DNA from: Glycomyces sambucus | Lineage (GTDB): Bacteria > Actinomycetota > Actinomycetes > Mycobacteriales > Micromonosporaceae | Length of the DNA stretch: 64,000 bases | Assembly: GCF_900102815.1 (NCBI RefSeq) | Contig: NZ_FNGF01000006.1 | Span: 248,001 to 312,000, forward strand | Direction: 5' to 3' | Part shown: positions 7,671 through 15,633 of the stretch, piece by piece | Layout of the letters: each line of letters opens with the position of its first letter | Position numbering within the stretch: position 1 is the first letter of the stretch | The notes under the pieces: generated by a model | Database searches by the model: none | The model's input: the letters and a program-made list of their open reading frames with translations, nothing else | What the model was told of the DNA's origin: nothing | Position numbers and translations under genes: made by a program

Positions 7671-8213
7671 GTGGGCGAGTCGAGGCTTCCGGCGGTCATC
7701 GCGACCGTCGTGGCGGTGCCGGTCGCGGTCGTCGCGGGCTTCATGATCTTCAACGCGATGGTCCCGGCGGCCGAGGAGCACTCGGACCTGGTCCAGGCGG
7801 ACCTGTCGCCGGTGTCGGTCACGGTTCCGGAGCTGAGCGCGGAGGACGCGGTGTTCTGCCTCGCGCTCACGGCGACCGCACCGGACACGGCCGGCGGTCT
7901 GGAGGCGCGCCCGGTCGAGGGCGGCGAGGGCGCGGCCGAGGCGGTGCTCGCGTACGGCGACCCGGCGGCGGTGGCGACCTGCGGCGCCGAGGCGGTCGCG
8001 GTCGAGGACACCGCCGCGGTGTACAAGCTCAACGGCGTCTGCTGGTACTCCGACGACGCGGGCCTGGAGTGGACGACCCTCGACCGGCAGGTGCCGGTGG
8101 GAGTGATCGTCCCTGAGGAGGTCGAGCAGCCGGTGGACATCCTCAACGACCTGTCGAAGGTCGTCGAGGACAAGATCCCGGCCGCTGAAGACGCCCCGAC
8201 CGGATGCGCGTGA
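7671..8213 (+). CDS. DUF3515 family membrane-anchored protein
   Basis: 180 residues starting at GTG 7671. One N-terminal membrane helix or uncleaved signal (about residues 6-26, LPAVIATVVAVPVAVVAGFMIFN) precedes an extracellular DUF3515 domain with conserved cysteines near 64 (VFCLALT), 104 (ATCGAEA) and 126 (GVCWYSDD), and a final cysteine at 179. DUF3515 is an actinobacterial family of unknown function usually encoded beside thiL, as here. The next gene starts 10 bases downstream. Confidence 0.85.
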   Translation: MGESRLPAVIATVVAVPVAVVAGFMIFNAMVPAAEEHSDLVQADLSPVSVTVPELSAEDAVFCLALTATAPDTAGGLEARPVEGGEGAAEAVLAYGDPAAVATCGAEAVAVEDTAAVYKLNGVCWYSDDAGLEWTTLDRQVPVGVIVPEEVEQPVDILNDLSKVVEDKIPAAEDAPTGCA

Positions 8214-8223
8214 GTCGGACCAG

Positions 8224-8910
8224 GTGAAGCGGCGCCCGGAGAACGAAGGCCGAGCCGAGCACGGCTCGGTGGAGCGGGTTCCGGCTGAACTCGACACAGT
8301 GAAGCCGGGGCGCCTGCTCGACCGGTCGTTCTTCGCGCGGGACTCGGTCGTGGTGGCTCCGGAGTTGTTGGGCTGCATCGTGACCGCGAACGGCGTGTCG
8401 GTGCGGCTGACGGAGGTCGAGGCGTACCGCGAGGACGACCCGGCCTCGCATTCCTTCCGTGGGCGCACGCCGCGCACGGCGGTGATGTTCGGGCCCGCCG
8501 GGTTCCTCTACGTGTACTTCACCTACGGAATGCACTACTGCGCGAACCTGGTCTGCGGCGAGGACGGCGCCGGTGCGGCGGTGCTGCTGCGGGCCGGGGA
8601 GGTCATTGACGGCGAACCGATCGCGCGCGGACGCCGCGGCGAGACGGTGAAGGACCGCGACCTCGCACGAGGCCCGGCGAGACTCGCGCAGGCGCTGGGC
8701 TGGGGCCGCGAGGACAACGGCCGAGACATGGTCGGCGCGGTCCGCGCAGGCGAGCCGACACTGTGGGCTGCAGGCCCGCGCACCGGCATCACGAAGGCGG
8801 CGGACACCCCCTGGCGATTCGCGATCCCGGGCGACCGCTTCGTGTCCCCCTACAAGCGCCACCCCAAAGCCCCTGCCGCAGAGCAGGACCAAGCGCCTCC
8901 GGCGAAGTAG
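8224..8910 (+). CDS. DNA-3-methyladenine glycosylase (AAG/MPG family)
   Basis: Base-excision repair enzyme that removes alkylated purines. 228 residues with the family's signature stretches: LLDRSFFARDSVVVAPELLG, the catalytic region LTEVEAYREDDPASHSFRG, and GFLYVYFTYGMHYCANLV. Also seen are the RGPARLAQALG helix and the C-terminal KAADTPWRFAIPGDRFVSPYK. The AAG family acts as a monofunctional glycosylase with water activated by the glutamate of EVEAY. About 25 residues precede the conserved core, so a start further downstream is possible. Ten bases after the DUF3515 gene; no dedicated promoter seen. Confidence 0.92.
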   Translation: MKRRPENEGRAEHGSVERVPAELDTVKPGRLLDRSFFARDSVVVAPELLGCIVTANGVSVRLTEVEAYREDDPASHSFRGRTPRTAVMFGPAGFLYVYFTYGMHYCANLVCGEDGAGAAVLLRAGEVIDGEPIARGRRGETVKDRDLARGPARLAQALGWGREDNGRDMVGAVRAGEPTLWAAGPRTGITKAADTPWRFAIPGDRFVSPYKRHPKAPAAEQDQAPPAK

Positions 8911-8967
8911 GCGCACTCGGCGCCGGACTGCGGGCGGCGGGCTCCGAGCTGCGGGCGGCGGCCCTCC

Positions 8968-8984
8968 CCCACCCACTGGGTGGG
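8968..8984. repeat. CCCACCC palindrome, copy 2
   Basis: CCCACCCA (8968-8975), one C, TGGGTGGG (8977-8984). It shares the CCCACC/GGTGGG core and the one-base loop with the palindrome at 6156-6176. The two copies bracket the thiL-RAM-DUF3515-glycosylase block. Just before it, CTGCGGGCGGCGG occurs twice as a direct repeat. Confidence 0.4.
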
Positions 8985-9082
8985 TATGTCTAGCACCCAC
9001 CGTCCCGCCGGGGTCCGACAGAACAGCCGGTGTCGCCGCTTCAATGCGGTGAGGATCACTCGCCGCCATCGCCGCAAACGTC

Positions 9083-9118
9083 TGTGGCCGGGCCCGCCTT
9101 TCGGCGGGCCCGGCCACA
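9083..9118. terminator. Perfect 16-bp hairpin between converging genes
   Basis: TGTGGCCGGGCCCGCC (9083-9098), loop TTTC, GGCGGGCCCGGCCACA (9103-9118). It lies between the converging glycosylase (ends 8910) and GH26-like gene (ends 9179), so it is probably a bidirectional terminator. Confidence 0.8.
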
Positions 9119-9178
9119 ATCGCGGTACTCGACTGGGCGCCCGGTTGGCGGTTCGCGGTCCGGGGCTCGCTTCCGTCC

Positions 9179-11146
9179 CTACTCGAGCCTGACGTCGAAG
9201 AACGGGGAGCGCATCAGGTCTCTGAACGCCTCCAGGGCGCCGTCGTCCAAGTGGATCTCGGAGTTCCTGCCGCCGTTGGAATCCGAGGGCGTCTCGAAGT
9301 AGACGATGGCCTTCAGGCGCGGGTAGTGCGCCATCTGGTACCGCGCCGCCTCGAAGACCGCGGTCTGGTGGTCGGGGTACTCCTCTTCGTGGAAGACGCC
9401 CCACTCGGCGAGCATCATCGGCTTGCCGGGGTGCTCCTTGGCGATCCAGTGGTAGAACCCGGGCCAGGCCGTATCGCCCTTGGTCTGGTCGACGATCTCG
9501 CCGAAGTCCGAGCGGCCGTCGTCGTGGAGGGACTGGCCGTAGCCCGAGAGCCCGATCCAGTCGACCACGTCGTCGCCCGGGTAGAGCTGGTCGTGCCAGG
9601 GCTTCTCGACCCACTTGAGGTAGCCCATGTAGTTCATGACCGACACCAGGTTGTCGGCCCCGTGCGAGCGCAGCCGCTCCACGACGTACCGGAACATGGC
9701 CGCGTAGTCGGCGGCCTCCATGCCGGACCCGTCGCGCTGGATCACGTCGTTCTCGGGCTCGTGGTGGACGGTGAAGAAGAACGGCTTGTCGAAGTTCGCG
9801 GAGATGTGGGCCGCGAGGCGGTCGAGGTAGTCGTCCACTTCGGGGTCCCCGGCCGCGATCTCGGCCCAGGAGGCCATGCGCGGCTTCCAGTTGATGAACA
9901 GCGTGCGCGGGCGCTCGGGGTCCTCGGTGAGCGCGATCTGCGCGTCGGTCGGGAACAGGCGGGCGTCGCCGCGCTCGTAGGCGTGGTAGATCTGCTGCGT
10001 GTGCTGGACGCGCTCCTCGAACGCGAGGAGTTCGTCCTCTTTGACGCGGCTGGTGTGCGCGGCCGGCGCGACGCCGACGAGGGCGCCGCAGGTCGGGATC
10101 AGCTTGTCGCCGGTGGAGCAGACGCTCAACTGGTCCTCGGACTGGCCGGACTCGGGCTGCGGTTCGGTCGGCTCCGCGGCCGGGAGGCCCGGGATCGCGG
10201 ACGGGACCGGTGATCCGGCCGGGTCGACCGGGAGCACCGGCGGACCCGAAGGCGGGCCGGTCGGCGACGGTGACGCGGACGGTGAGGCCGAAGGTGACGG
10301 CAGCGCCGTGGACGGCGCCGGCGTGTCGGTCGGTGCCGGCAGGTCCGAGGGCGGGTCCGTCGGTGCGCCCGTGGGCGGTTCAGTCGGTGTGCCCGAAGGA
10401 GGCTCGGTGGGCGTGTCCGTCGATGCCGGCGGCAGGGTCGGCGGGAGCCACGGGTCGGTGGGCGGCGCGGTGGGCGGGGGCGGACCGGTCGGGGCGTCCG
10501 GTTCGGAGACCGTGCGCAGGGCCGGGCCCGTGTTGTACTCGGCGCCTTCGAGTTCGAGGTACGCCTTGCGGTCGGGGCTGGTGACGGCGAAGCCGTACCG
10601 GCCGGGTGCGTTGATGGCGCCGGTGACGTCGAAGACGATCTCGGTGGTCGCGGCGTTCACCTCGACCGCGTCCCAGACCCTGCCGTAGGGCGGCGCGGTG
10701 GCGGCGGTGAGCGAGCACAGGCAGCTCACCGGGTGGACCGAGGCGACCTCGACGGTCATGCCCTCGGAGTCGGGCGGGACGGCCACCGGCAGCCGGAGCT
10801 CCGCGGTGTGCGCGGGCCGGACCGTGGTCTCGTCGACCGCGAACTGGAGGTGCGCGACCGCGATGCCGAGGTCGTCGGAGTAGCCGACGGGCAGCACCGT
10901 CGGCGCGTCGGGGGCCCGCCCCTCGACCCCGGTCGCGGTGAAGGAGGCCGCGAGCGGCCGGTGGTCCACCGTGCCCTCGCCGCCCTCCCACGCCTCGCGG
11001 ACGGCGTCGCCGAAGCGGCCGCCCTCCGTGCCGACCCCGTACCCGACCACGAAGCCCGCCAGGACCAGCGGGAGGACCGCGAGGACGGTCACGATCCCGC
11101 GGCCGGTCGCGAGCGGAAGCCGCTGTCGCCCGTCTGCGCCGCCCAT
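9179..11146 (-). CDS. Membrane-anchored GH26-like glycoside hydrolase with Pro/Thr linker
   Basis: 655 residues. A membrane helix or signal (about 17-36, GIVTVLAVLPLVLAGFVVGYG) is followed by a DNRLRE-like beta domain (about 60-205) with SCLC cysteines. A repetitive Pro/Thr/Ser linker covers about 215-335. The C-terminal catalytic domain (about 345-655) resembles clan GH-A family 26: HHEPE with the likely acid/base Glu463, and MLAEWG with the likely nucleophile Glu581. GH26 enzymes cut beta-mannans and related beta-glucans. The ATG at 11144-11146 is preferred over an upstream TTG because AGAAGG lies six bases before it. It is divergent from the polysaccharide operon, so trimming or releasing that polymer is a natural guess. 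Confidence 0.82.
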   Translation of the reverse strand: MGGADGRQRLPLATGRGIVTVLAVLPLVLAGFVVGYGVGTEGGRFGDAVREAWEGGEGTVDHRPLAASFTATGVEGRAPDAPTVLPVGYSDDLGIAVAHLQFAVDETTVRPAHTAELRLPVAVPPDSEGMTVEVASVHPVSCLCSLTAATAPPYGRVWDAVEVNAATTEIVFDVTGAINAPGRYGFAVTSPDRKAYLELEGAEYNTGPALRTVSEPDAPTGPPPPTAPPTDPWLPPTLPPASTDTPTEPPSGTPTEPPTGAPTDPPSDLPAPTDTPAPSTALPSPSASPSASPSPTGPPSGPPVLPVDPAGSPVPSAIPGLPAAEPTEPQPESGQSEDQLSVCSTGDKLIPTCGALVGVAPAAHTSRVKEDELLAFEERVQHTQQIYHAYERGDARLFPTDAQIALTEDPERPRTLFINWKPRMASWAEIAAGDPEVDDYLDRLAAHISANFDKPFFFTVHHEPENDVIQRDGSGMEAADYAAMFRYVVERLRSHGADNLVSVMNYMGYLKWVEKPWHDQLYPGDDVVDWIGLSGYGQSLHDDGRSDFGEIVDQTKGDTAWPGFYHWIAKEHPGKPMMLAEWGVFHEEEYPDHQTAVFEAARYQMAHYPRLKAIVYFETPSDSNGGRNSEIHLDDGALEAFRDLMRSPFFDVRLE

Positions 11147-11334
11147 CGTCCACCTTCTTCCGTCCAATGTGATCCGGACTCGGTATTGCGAATCACCATA
11201 TTAGCGAACAAATTGGCTTCTACTCGTCTCCTCTCCCGATTACAACCCTTGTCGCGCGTGGCGCGGCGCGGCCGTCACCTTTCGGACACATCACTCGTTA
11301 CTCATTCGAGATCCCTAGAACGAGAGAGGGCTTC
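11147..11334. promoter_or_regulatory. A+T-richer divergent promoter region of the polysaccharide locus
   Basis: 188 bases between the GH26-like gene and the Wzz-type gene. The stretch 11185-11245 is clearly richer in A+T than its surroundings and contains TAATAT on the minus strand and TATTAG on the plus strand as -10 candidates. No hexamer pair is good enough to fix a start. No reading frame is supported here. Confidence 0.4.
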
Positions 11335-12999
11335 GTGTTGAGGACCCCTGCCGCCCGCACGCTCGCCGATTACGGCGTCATCGTCCGCCGCTCCTGGTGG
11401 CTCGTCGCGGGCACCGTCGCCGCGGCGCTCGCCGCAGGCGTGGCCTACACCGAGCTGAGCCAGGAGGTCTACGAGTCGACCGCGTCGGTCCTGGTGCTGC
11501 CGACCGCGGGCGACACCGAGGTCCAGGGTGCCCGCACCGCCGGGCAGGTCAACCTGGACACCGAGGCGCAGCTCGTCAAGTCGACCGAGGTCGCCGAGGC
11601 CGCCGCCGCGGCGCTCGGGGCCGACCCGGCCGCCGACCTCGTGTCGCAGGTGTCGGTCACCGTGCCGCCCAACACCGCGGTGCTGGAGATCAGCTTCCAG
11701 GCCGGCACGCCGCAGGCCGCGCGGGAGGGCACCGTCGCGTTCAGCGAGGCGTACCTCGCGCACCGGCTCTCCGGCGCCACCGCGTCGATCGAGCGCGAGA
11801 TCGGCGCCGCGAACGTGGAGCTGGAGACCGTCCGGGCCGAGATCGACGCCGCCGAGGAGCGGCTCGACGGGATGGGCGACGGGGACGGCGGCCGCGCCGG
11901 ACTCGAGTCCGATCTGGACGACCTGGAGCGCCAGGCCGGGGAGATCGAGGCCGCCGTCGCGGGCCTGCGGGCCCAGACCGACGCGGTCTCGCCGGGCCGG
12001 ATCATCAACCAGGCGTCGCTGCCGCAGGCCCCGATCAGCCCGAACGCGATGTTCAACCTCGCCGCGGCCCTCGGCGCCGGGCTCCCGCTGGGCCTCATGC
12101 TCGCGTGGGCGCGCCACCGCCTGGCCCGCCGCGTCTCCTACCCGGCCGACCTGGTCGAGCGCTGCGAACTCGACGTGCTCGCCTCCGTGCCGCCGGCCGT
12201 GAAGTTCCAGCGGCGCGAGGTGTTCGGGGCCTACAGCCCCGGCGGGCGGGTGTTCTCGCAGCTGCGGAACATCGTCGCCTCGCAGCTCACCCGCGACCAG
12301 CGCGTCATCGTCGTCGCCGGGGTCGCGCCCGGGCCGGCCGCGAGCGTCGTCGCCGCGAACCTCGCCACCGCGATGGCCCGCGCGGGCGACCGCGTCACGG
12401 CCGTCGCCGCGAACCCGAGCACCACCGTGGGCCTGCCGGAGCTGTTCGGCACCGACCCGGTCCCGGGCCTCGCCGACGCGTGGTCGGGCCGGATCGACCT
12501 CGCCACCGCGGTCCAGGCCGCGCCGCGGCAGCCGAGCCTGTCGGTGATCGGCCCCGGCGCCGCCGCGCGCGCCGCCGGGCCCACCAGCGAGGCCGCCGCC
12601 GAGACCTTCGCGAAGCTCGCCGAGGCGGGCCGGTTCGTGGTCGTCGACGCGCCGCCGCTGTCGTGCTCGGCCGACGCCCAGCTCCTCGCCGGGCACGCCG
12701 ACGCCGTGATCCTCGCCGTCCAGTCGCAGCGCGACGCGATCGCCGAGACCGCGGCCGCCGCGGTCGCCATGCGGCAGATCGACACGCCGCTGCTCGGCGC
12801 GGTCCTGCTCCCGGGCGTGCTCGGGCCGATGAACACCGTGCCGCTGCCGACCGCGCGCCGCGAACTCATGTCGCGCCGCGTCCCCACCGCCGACGAGACG
12901 CCGACCGACTCGCTCGAACCGGTCGACGACGCCGCGGCCACCGAGGTGATCCCCGCGGTGGGCACCGCGTCGGCGGCGCCCGCCGCCGAGCCGCGATGA
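11335..12999 (+). CDS. Wzz-type chain-length/tyrosine-autokinase-like protein with lost P-loop
   Basis: 554 residues with the layout of actinobacterial Wzz-CpsD fusions. A Wzz domain has membrane helices near 22-38 and 238-258, separated by an extracellular coiled part (about 45-235). It continues into a cytoplasmic MinD/BY-kinase-like domain (about 320-490). The nucleotide-binding signature is damaged: the Walker A region reads VAPGPAAS (330-337) instead of PGEGKS/T, and the A' box reads VAANPSTT without its aspartates. The VVVDAPP Walker B strand is kept. The C-terminal tail has no tyrosine. It can probably still set chain length but not autophosphorylate. Start GTG 11335 behind GAGAGGG. 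First gene of a coupled operon. Confidence 0.85.
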   Translation: MLRTPAARTLADYGVIVRRSWWLVAGTVAAALAAGVAYTELSQEVYESTASVLVLPTAGDTEVQGARTAGQVNLDTEAQLVKSTEVAEAAAAALGADPAADLVSQVSVTVPPNTAVLEISFQAGTPQAAREGTVAFSEAYLAHRLSGATASIEREIGAANVELETVRAEIDAAEERLDGMGDGDGGRAGLESDLDDLERQAGEIEAAVAGLRAQTDAVSPGRIINQASLPQAPISPNAMFNLAAALGAGLPLGLMLAWARHRLARRVSYPADLVERCELDVLASVPPAVKFQRREVFGAYSPGGRVFSQLRNIVASQLTRDQRVIVVAGVAPGPAASVVAANLATAMARAGDRVTAVAANPSTTVGLPELFGTDPVPGLADAWSGRIDLATAVQAAPRQPSLSVIGPGAAARAAGPTSEAAAETFAKLAEAGRFVVVDAPPLSCSADAQLLAGHADAVILAVQSQRDAIAETAAAAVAMRQIDTPLLGAVLLPGVLGPMNTVPLPTARRELMSRRVPTADETPTDSLEPVDDAAATEVIPAVGTASAAPAAEPR

Positions 13000-14375
13000 C
13001 CCTGCTCGCGGCCGCCCGCTCGGCCGGCAGGGAGCGCGCGACCGCCGAGCGGTCCGAGGGCGCCTCGCTCACGTGGCTGCTCGCGGCCTACCCGCTGTGG
13101 TGGGCGCTCGGGCTGGGCGTGCTCGCGATCCCGTTCGTCGCCGCCGTCGCCGCCGTGAAGCTGGTGCGGCGCCGCTCGATCGCGGTCCCGCCCGCGTTCG
13201 GGTGGTGGCTGCTGTTCCTGCTCGCGGTGGTGCTCAGCCTCGCGAACCTCGGCGTCGACCCGCCCGGGGTGGTGCCCGAGACGTTCCTGTCGAGCCTCCC
13301 GGGGGCGACCTACCGGTTCGGGTTCTACTGCTGCGTCACGCTCGTCGCCCTGTGGGCGTACAACCTCGTCCTCGAAGGGAAGCTCCGGCGCGAGCGGTTG
13401 ATCCGGCTGCTCGCGTGGCTGTTCGCCGTCACCGTCGCGGGCGGGCTCCTCGGCACGTTCTTCGGAGGCTTCGAGTACACGTCCCCGGTGGAGGCGATGC
13501 TGCCGAACGCCGTGGCGAAGGACGGGTTCGTGCAGTCGCTGGTGCACCCGCAGGCGGCCCAGACCATGGACTTCCTCGGCTACGAGACGCCGCGCCCGGC
13601 CGCCCCGTGGGGCTACACGAACACGTGGGGCAACAACTACGCGATCACCGCCGTCTGGTTCACCGTGGCCGCGTTCTGCCTGCCGCTCAAGACGAAGTGG
13701 CGCGTCGCCGCGGTCGCGCTCCTGGCGGTCTCGCTGGTCCCGGCGGTCTACTCGATGAACCGCGGCCTGTGGCTCGGCCTCGCCGCCATCGCCGTGTTCA
13801 CCGCGCTGCGGCTGCTGGTCTCCGGCCGGCCCGGCGGGATGCTCGCCCTCGGCGGCGCCGGATGCGCCGCGGTGCTCCTCGTGGTCCTGACGCCGCTGGG
13901 GACCGTGGTGCAGGCCCGCATGGACAACGGCCACTCCGACGAGGGCCGGGCGTTCTCCTCCGAGCGCGCCACCGAACTGGTCGTGGAGCACTCGCCGGTC
14001 CTCGGCTTCGGGTCCACCAGGAAGACCCTCGGGTCCGGCGAGTCGATCGCCGTCGGCCCGACCCCCGAGTGCCCCCGCTGCGGCGGGCGCACCCTCGGCG
14101 GGAACGGGCAGCTGTGGCAGGTCATGTTCGCGCACGGGATCGCCGGGACCGCCGCGTACCTCGGGTTCGCGCTCGCGGTCCTGTGGCGCTTCAGGTCCGA
14201 CCACTCAGCGGTCGGCATCGCCGGGAGCGCCGTGGTCGGGTTCTCGCTGCTCACGATGTTCTACTACAACTCGCTGGTGACGCCCCTCCTGCTCACGCTG
14301 CTCAGCTACGTCCTCCTCGCCGCCAACAGAACCACCGCGCCCGGTGCCCAGGGCCCAGAGACGGAGAACCGATGA
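12996..14375 (+). CDS. O-antigen ligase/polymerase-like membrane protein
   Basis: 459 residues, about ten or more membrane helices, with the large periplasmic-side loop typical of Wzy/WaaL proteins. Helices alternate with short loops from about residue 28 on. The loop after VYSMNRGLWLGL and the late loop containing FGSTRKTLGSG, CPRCGG and TLGGNGQLW are features I associate with actinobacterial exopolysaccharide polymerases. Likely role: joining lipid-linked repeat units outside the membrane. The ATG at 12996 overlaps the previous stop (ATGA), so it is translated together with the Wzz-type protein, its expected partner. Whether it is polymerase or ligase cannot be told from sequence. Confidence 0.82.
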   Translation: MTLLAAARSAGRERATAERSEGASLTWLLAAYPLWWALGLGVLAIPFVAAVAAVKLVRRRSIAVPPAFGWWLLFLLAVVLSLANLGVDPPGVVPETFLSSLPGATYRFGFYCCVTLVALWAYNLVLEGKLRRERLIRLLAWLFAVTVAGGLLGTFFGGFEYTSPVEAMLPNAVAKDGFVQSLVHPQAAQTMDFLGYETPRPAAPWGYTNTWGNNYAITAVWFTVAAFCLPLKTKWRVAAVALLAVSLVPAVYSMNRGLWLGLAAIAVFTALRLLVSGRPGGMLALGGAGCAAVLLVVLTPLGTVVQARMDNGHSDEGRAFSSERATELVVEHSPVLGFGSTRKTLGSGESIAVGPTPECPRCGGRTLGGNGQLWQVMFAHGIAGTAAYLGFALAVLWRFRSDHSAVGIAGSAVVGFSLLTMFYYNSLVTPLLLTLLSYVLLAANRTTAPGAQGPETENR

Positions 14376-15616
14376 GTCGAGCACTGAAGACCGCCGACGA
14401 CCTGCGCAGGCGGGCGACCTACCTCGCGGAGGTGGTCGACCAGCTCTACCCCGGCGGCAGCGCCGGGGACGCGCCCGCCAGGCCCTACATCGTCGTGCCC
14501 GGGCGCCGCAAGCCGCGCGTCCTCATCCCGGCCGCCGACCGGAAGGTCGCCGCCGCGGCGCTGTCGCGGTACGCGCGCCCGGCCGCGCGCGGCGCCCGCC
14601 TCAAGCGCGACGCCGCGGTCCTGGCGCTGCGCCTGGGCCTGGACCGGCTGCTGCTGCCGCACCGCGTCAAGGTCGGCGGCGCCGAGGGCATCGACGACCA
14701 CCTCGCGGCGGTCCTCGGCCACGAGGTCCACCTGAGCGTCCACATCGGCCCCGCGCGAGCGAACCGCAAACCGGTGCTCCAGATCCTCGACGGGGACGCG
14801 AACACCGTCGCGTTCGCGAAGCTCGGCGTCAACGCGCTCACCCGCGAACTCGTCGACGCCGAGACCGCCGCCACCAAGCGCCTGAGCGAGTTCTGCGACC
14901 TCCGGCTGCTGCGCGTGCCGCGGCTCCTGCACTCCGGGAACTGGAACGGCCACAACCTGATGGTGACCTCGGCGCTCCCGGCCTGGGAAGCGCCCGCCGA
15001 TCTCGGGACGGCCCGCCGCACCGCCGCCATGCGCGAACTCGCCGACGCCTGCGGCACCTCGCGGTTCCCGCTCGGGGAGTCCGACTACGCCGCGCGGCTG
15101 CGCACCAGGCTCAAGGCGCTCACCGAGCGCGGCGAACCCGACGCCGACACGCTCCAGACCGCCGGGGAGACCCTCCTCGACCGGTACGGGTCCTCGTCGA
15201 TGACCTTCGGCGCGTGGCACGGCGACTGGTCGCCGTGGAACACCCGCGAGACCGAGGAGCGCATCTACCTGTGGGACCTGGAGCGCTTCGAGACCGGCGT
15301 CCCCTACGGGTTCGACGCCGTCCACTTCCGGCTCCAGGACGACATCGTCACCAAGGCGACCGACCCGACGACGGCCGTGCTCGGCCTCGTCGCCGACGCG
15401 CCCGCGATCCTCGCGCCGATGGGGGTCGCCCCCGCGGAGGCCGAGCCGACCGCGCTGCTGTACCTCGTGGACCTCGCCGCCCGCTACATGGGCGACCAGG
15501 CCGAGCGCGCCGGGGCGGCGCTGGGGGCCCTCGGCCGCTGGCTCCTGCCGACCCTGCTGCGCCACATCGCCCGCCAGCGGACCGCGCAGGCCGGCTCCAC
15601 CGACGGCACCTGTTGA
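14372..15616 (+). CDS. APH/choline-kinase-fold phosphotransferase in the polysaccharide operon
   Basis: 414 residues. The C-terminal half has the aminoglycoside-phosphotransferase-type catalytic loop GAWHGDWSPWN (about 286-296), where the aspartate is the catalytic base and the asparagine binds metal. The downstream IYLWDLERF supplies the metal-binding aspartate. The N-terminal half is less conserved but has a lobe with EVHLSVHIGPAR and KPVLQI strands, as in the family's N-lobe. The start at 14372 overlaps the previous stop by four bases. Substrate unknown; the setting favours phosphorylation of a sugar or lipid-linked intermediate over antibiotic resistance. Confidence 0.75.
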   Translation: MSRALKTADDLRRRATYLAEVVDQLYPGGSAGDAPARPYIVVPGRRKPRVLIPAADRKVAAAALSRYARPAARGARLKRDAAVLALRLGLDRLLLPHRVKVGGAEGIDDHLAAVLGHEVHLSVHIGPARANRKPVLQILDGDANTVAFAKLGVNALTRELVDAETAATKRLSEFCDLRLLRVPRLLHSGNWNGHNLMVTSALPAWEAPADLGTARRTAAMRELADACGTSRFPLGESDYAARLRTRLKALTERGEPDADTLQTAGETLLDRYGSSSMTFGAWHGDWSPWNTRETEERIYLWDLERFETGVPYGFDAVHFRLQDDIVTKATDPTTAVLGLVADAPAILAPMGVAPAEAEPTALLYLVDLAARYMGDQAERAGAALGALGRWLLPTLLRHIARQRTAQAGSTDGTC

Positions 15617-15633
15617 GCGGCAAGGAACATCGA

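Noticed and set aside
9083-9118. Ends of a small transposable element formed by this hairpin and the palindromes near 8968 and 6156
   Set aside because: The hairpin sits between converging genes and has the form of a terminator. There are no target-site duplications or transposase remnants.
14372-15616. Antibiotic-resistance phosphotransferase
   Set aside because: The APH fold is shared by many kinases, and the four-base coupling to polysaccharide genes argues for a role in that pathway.
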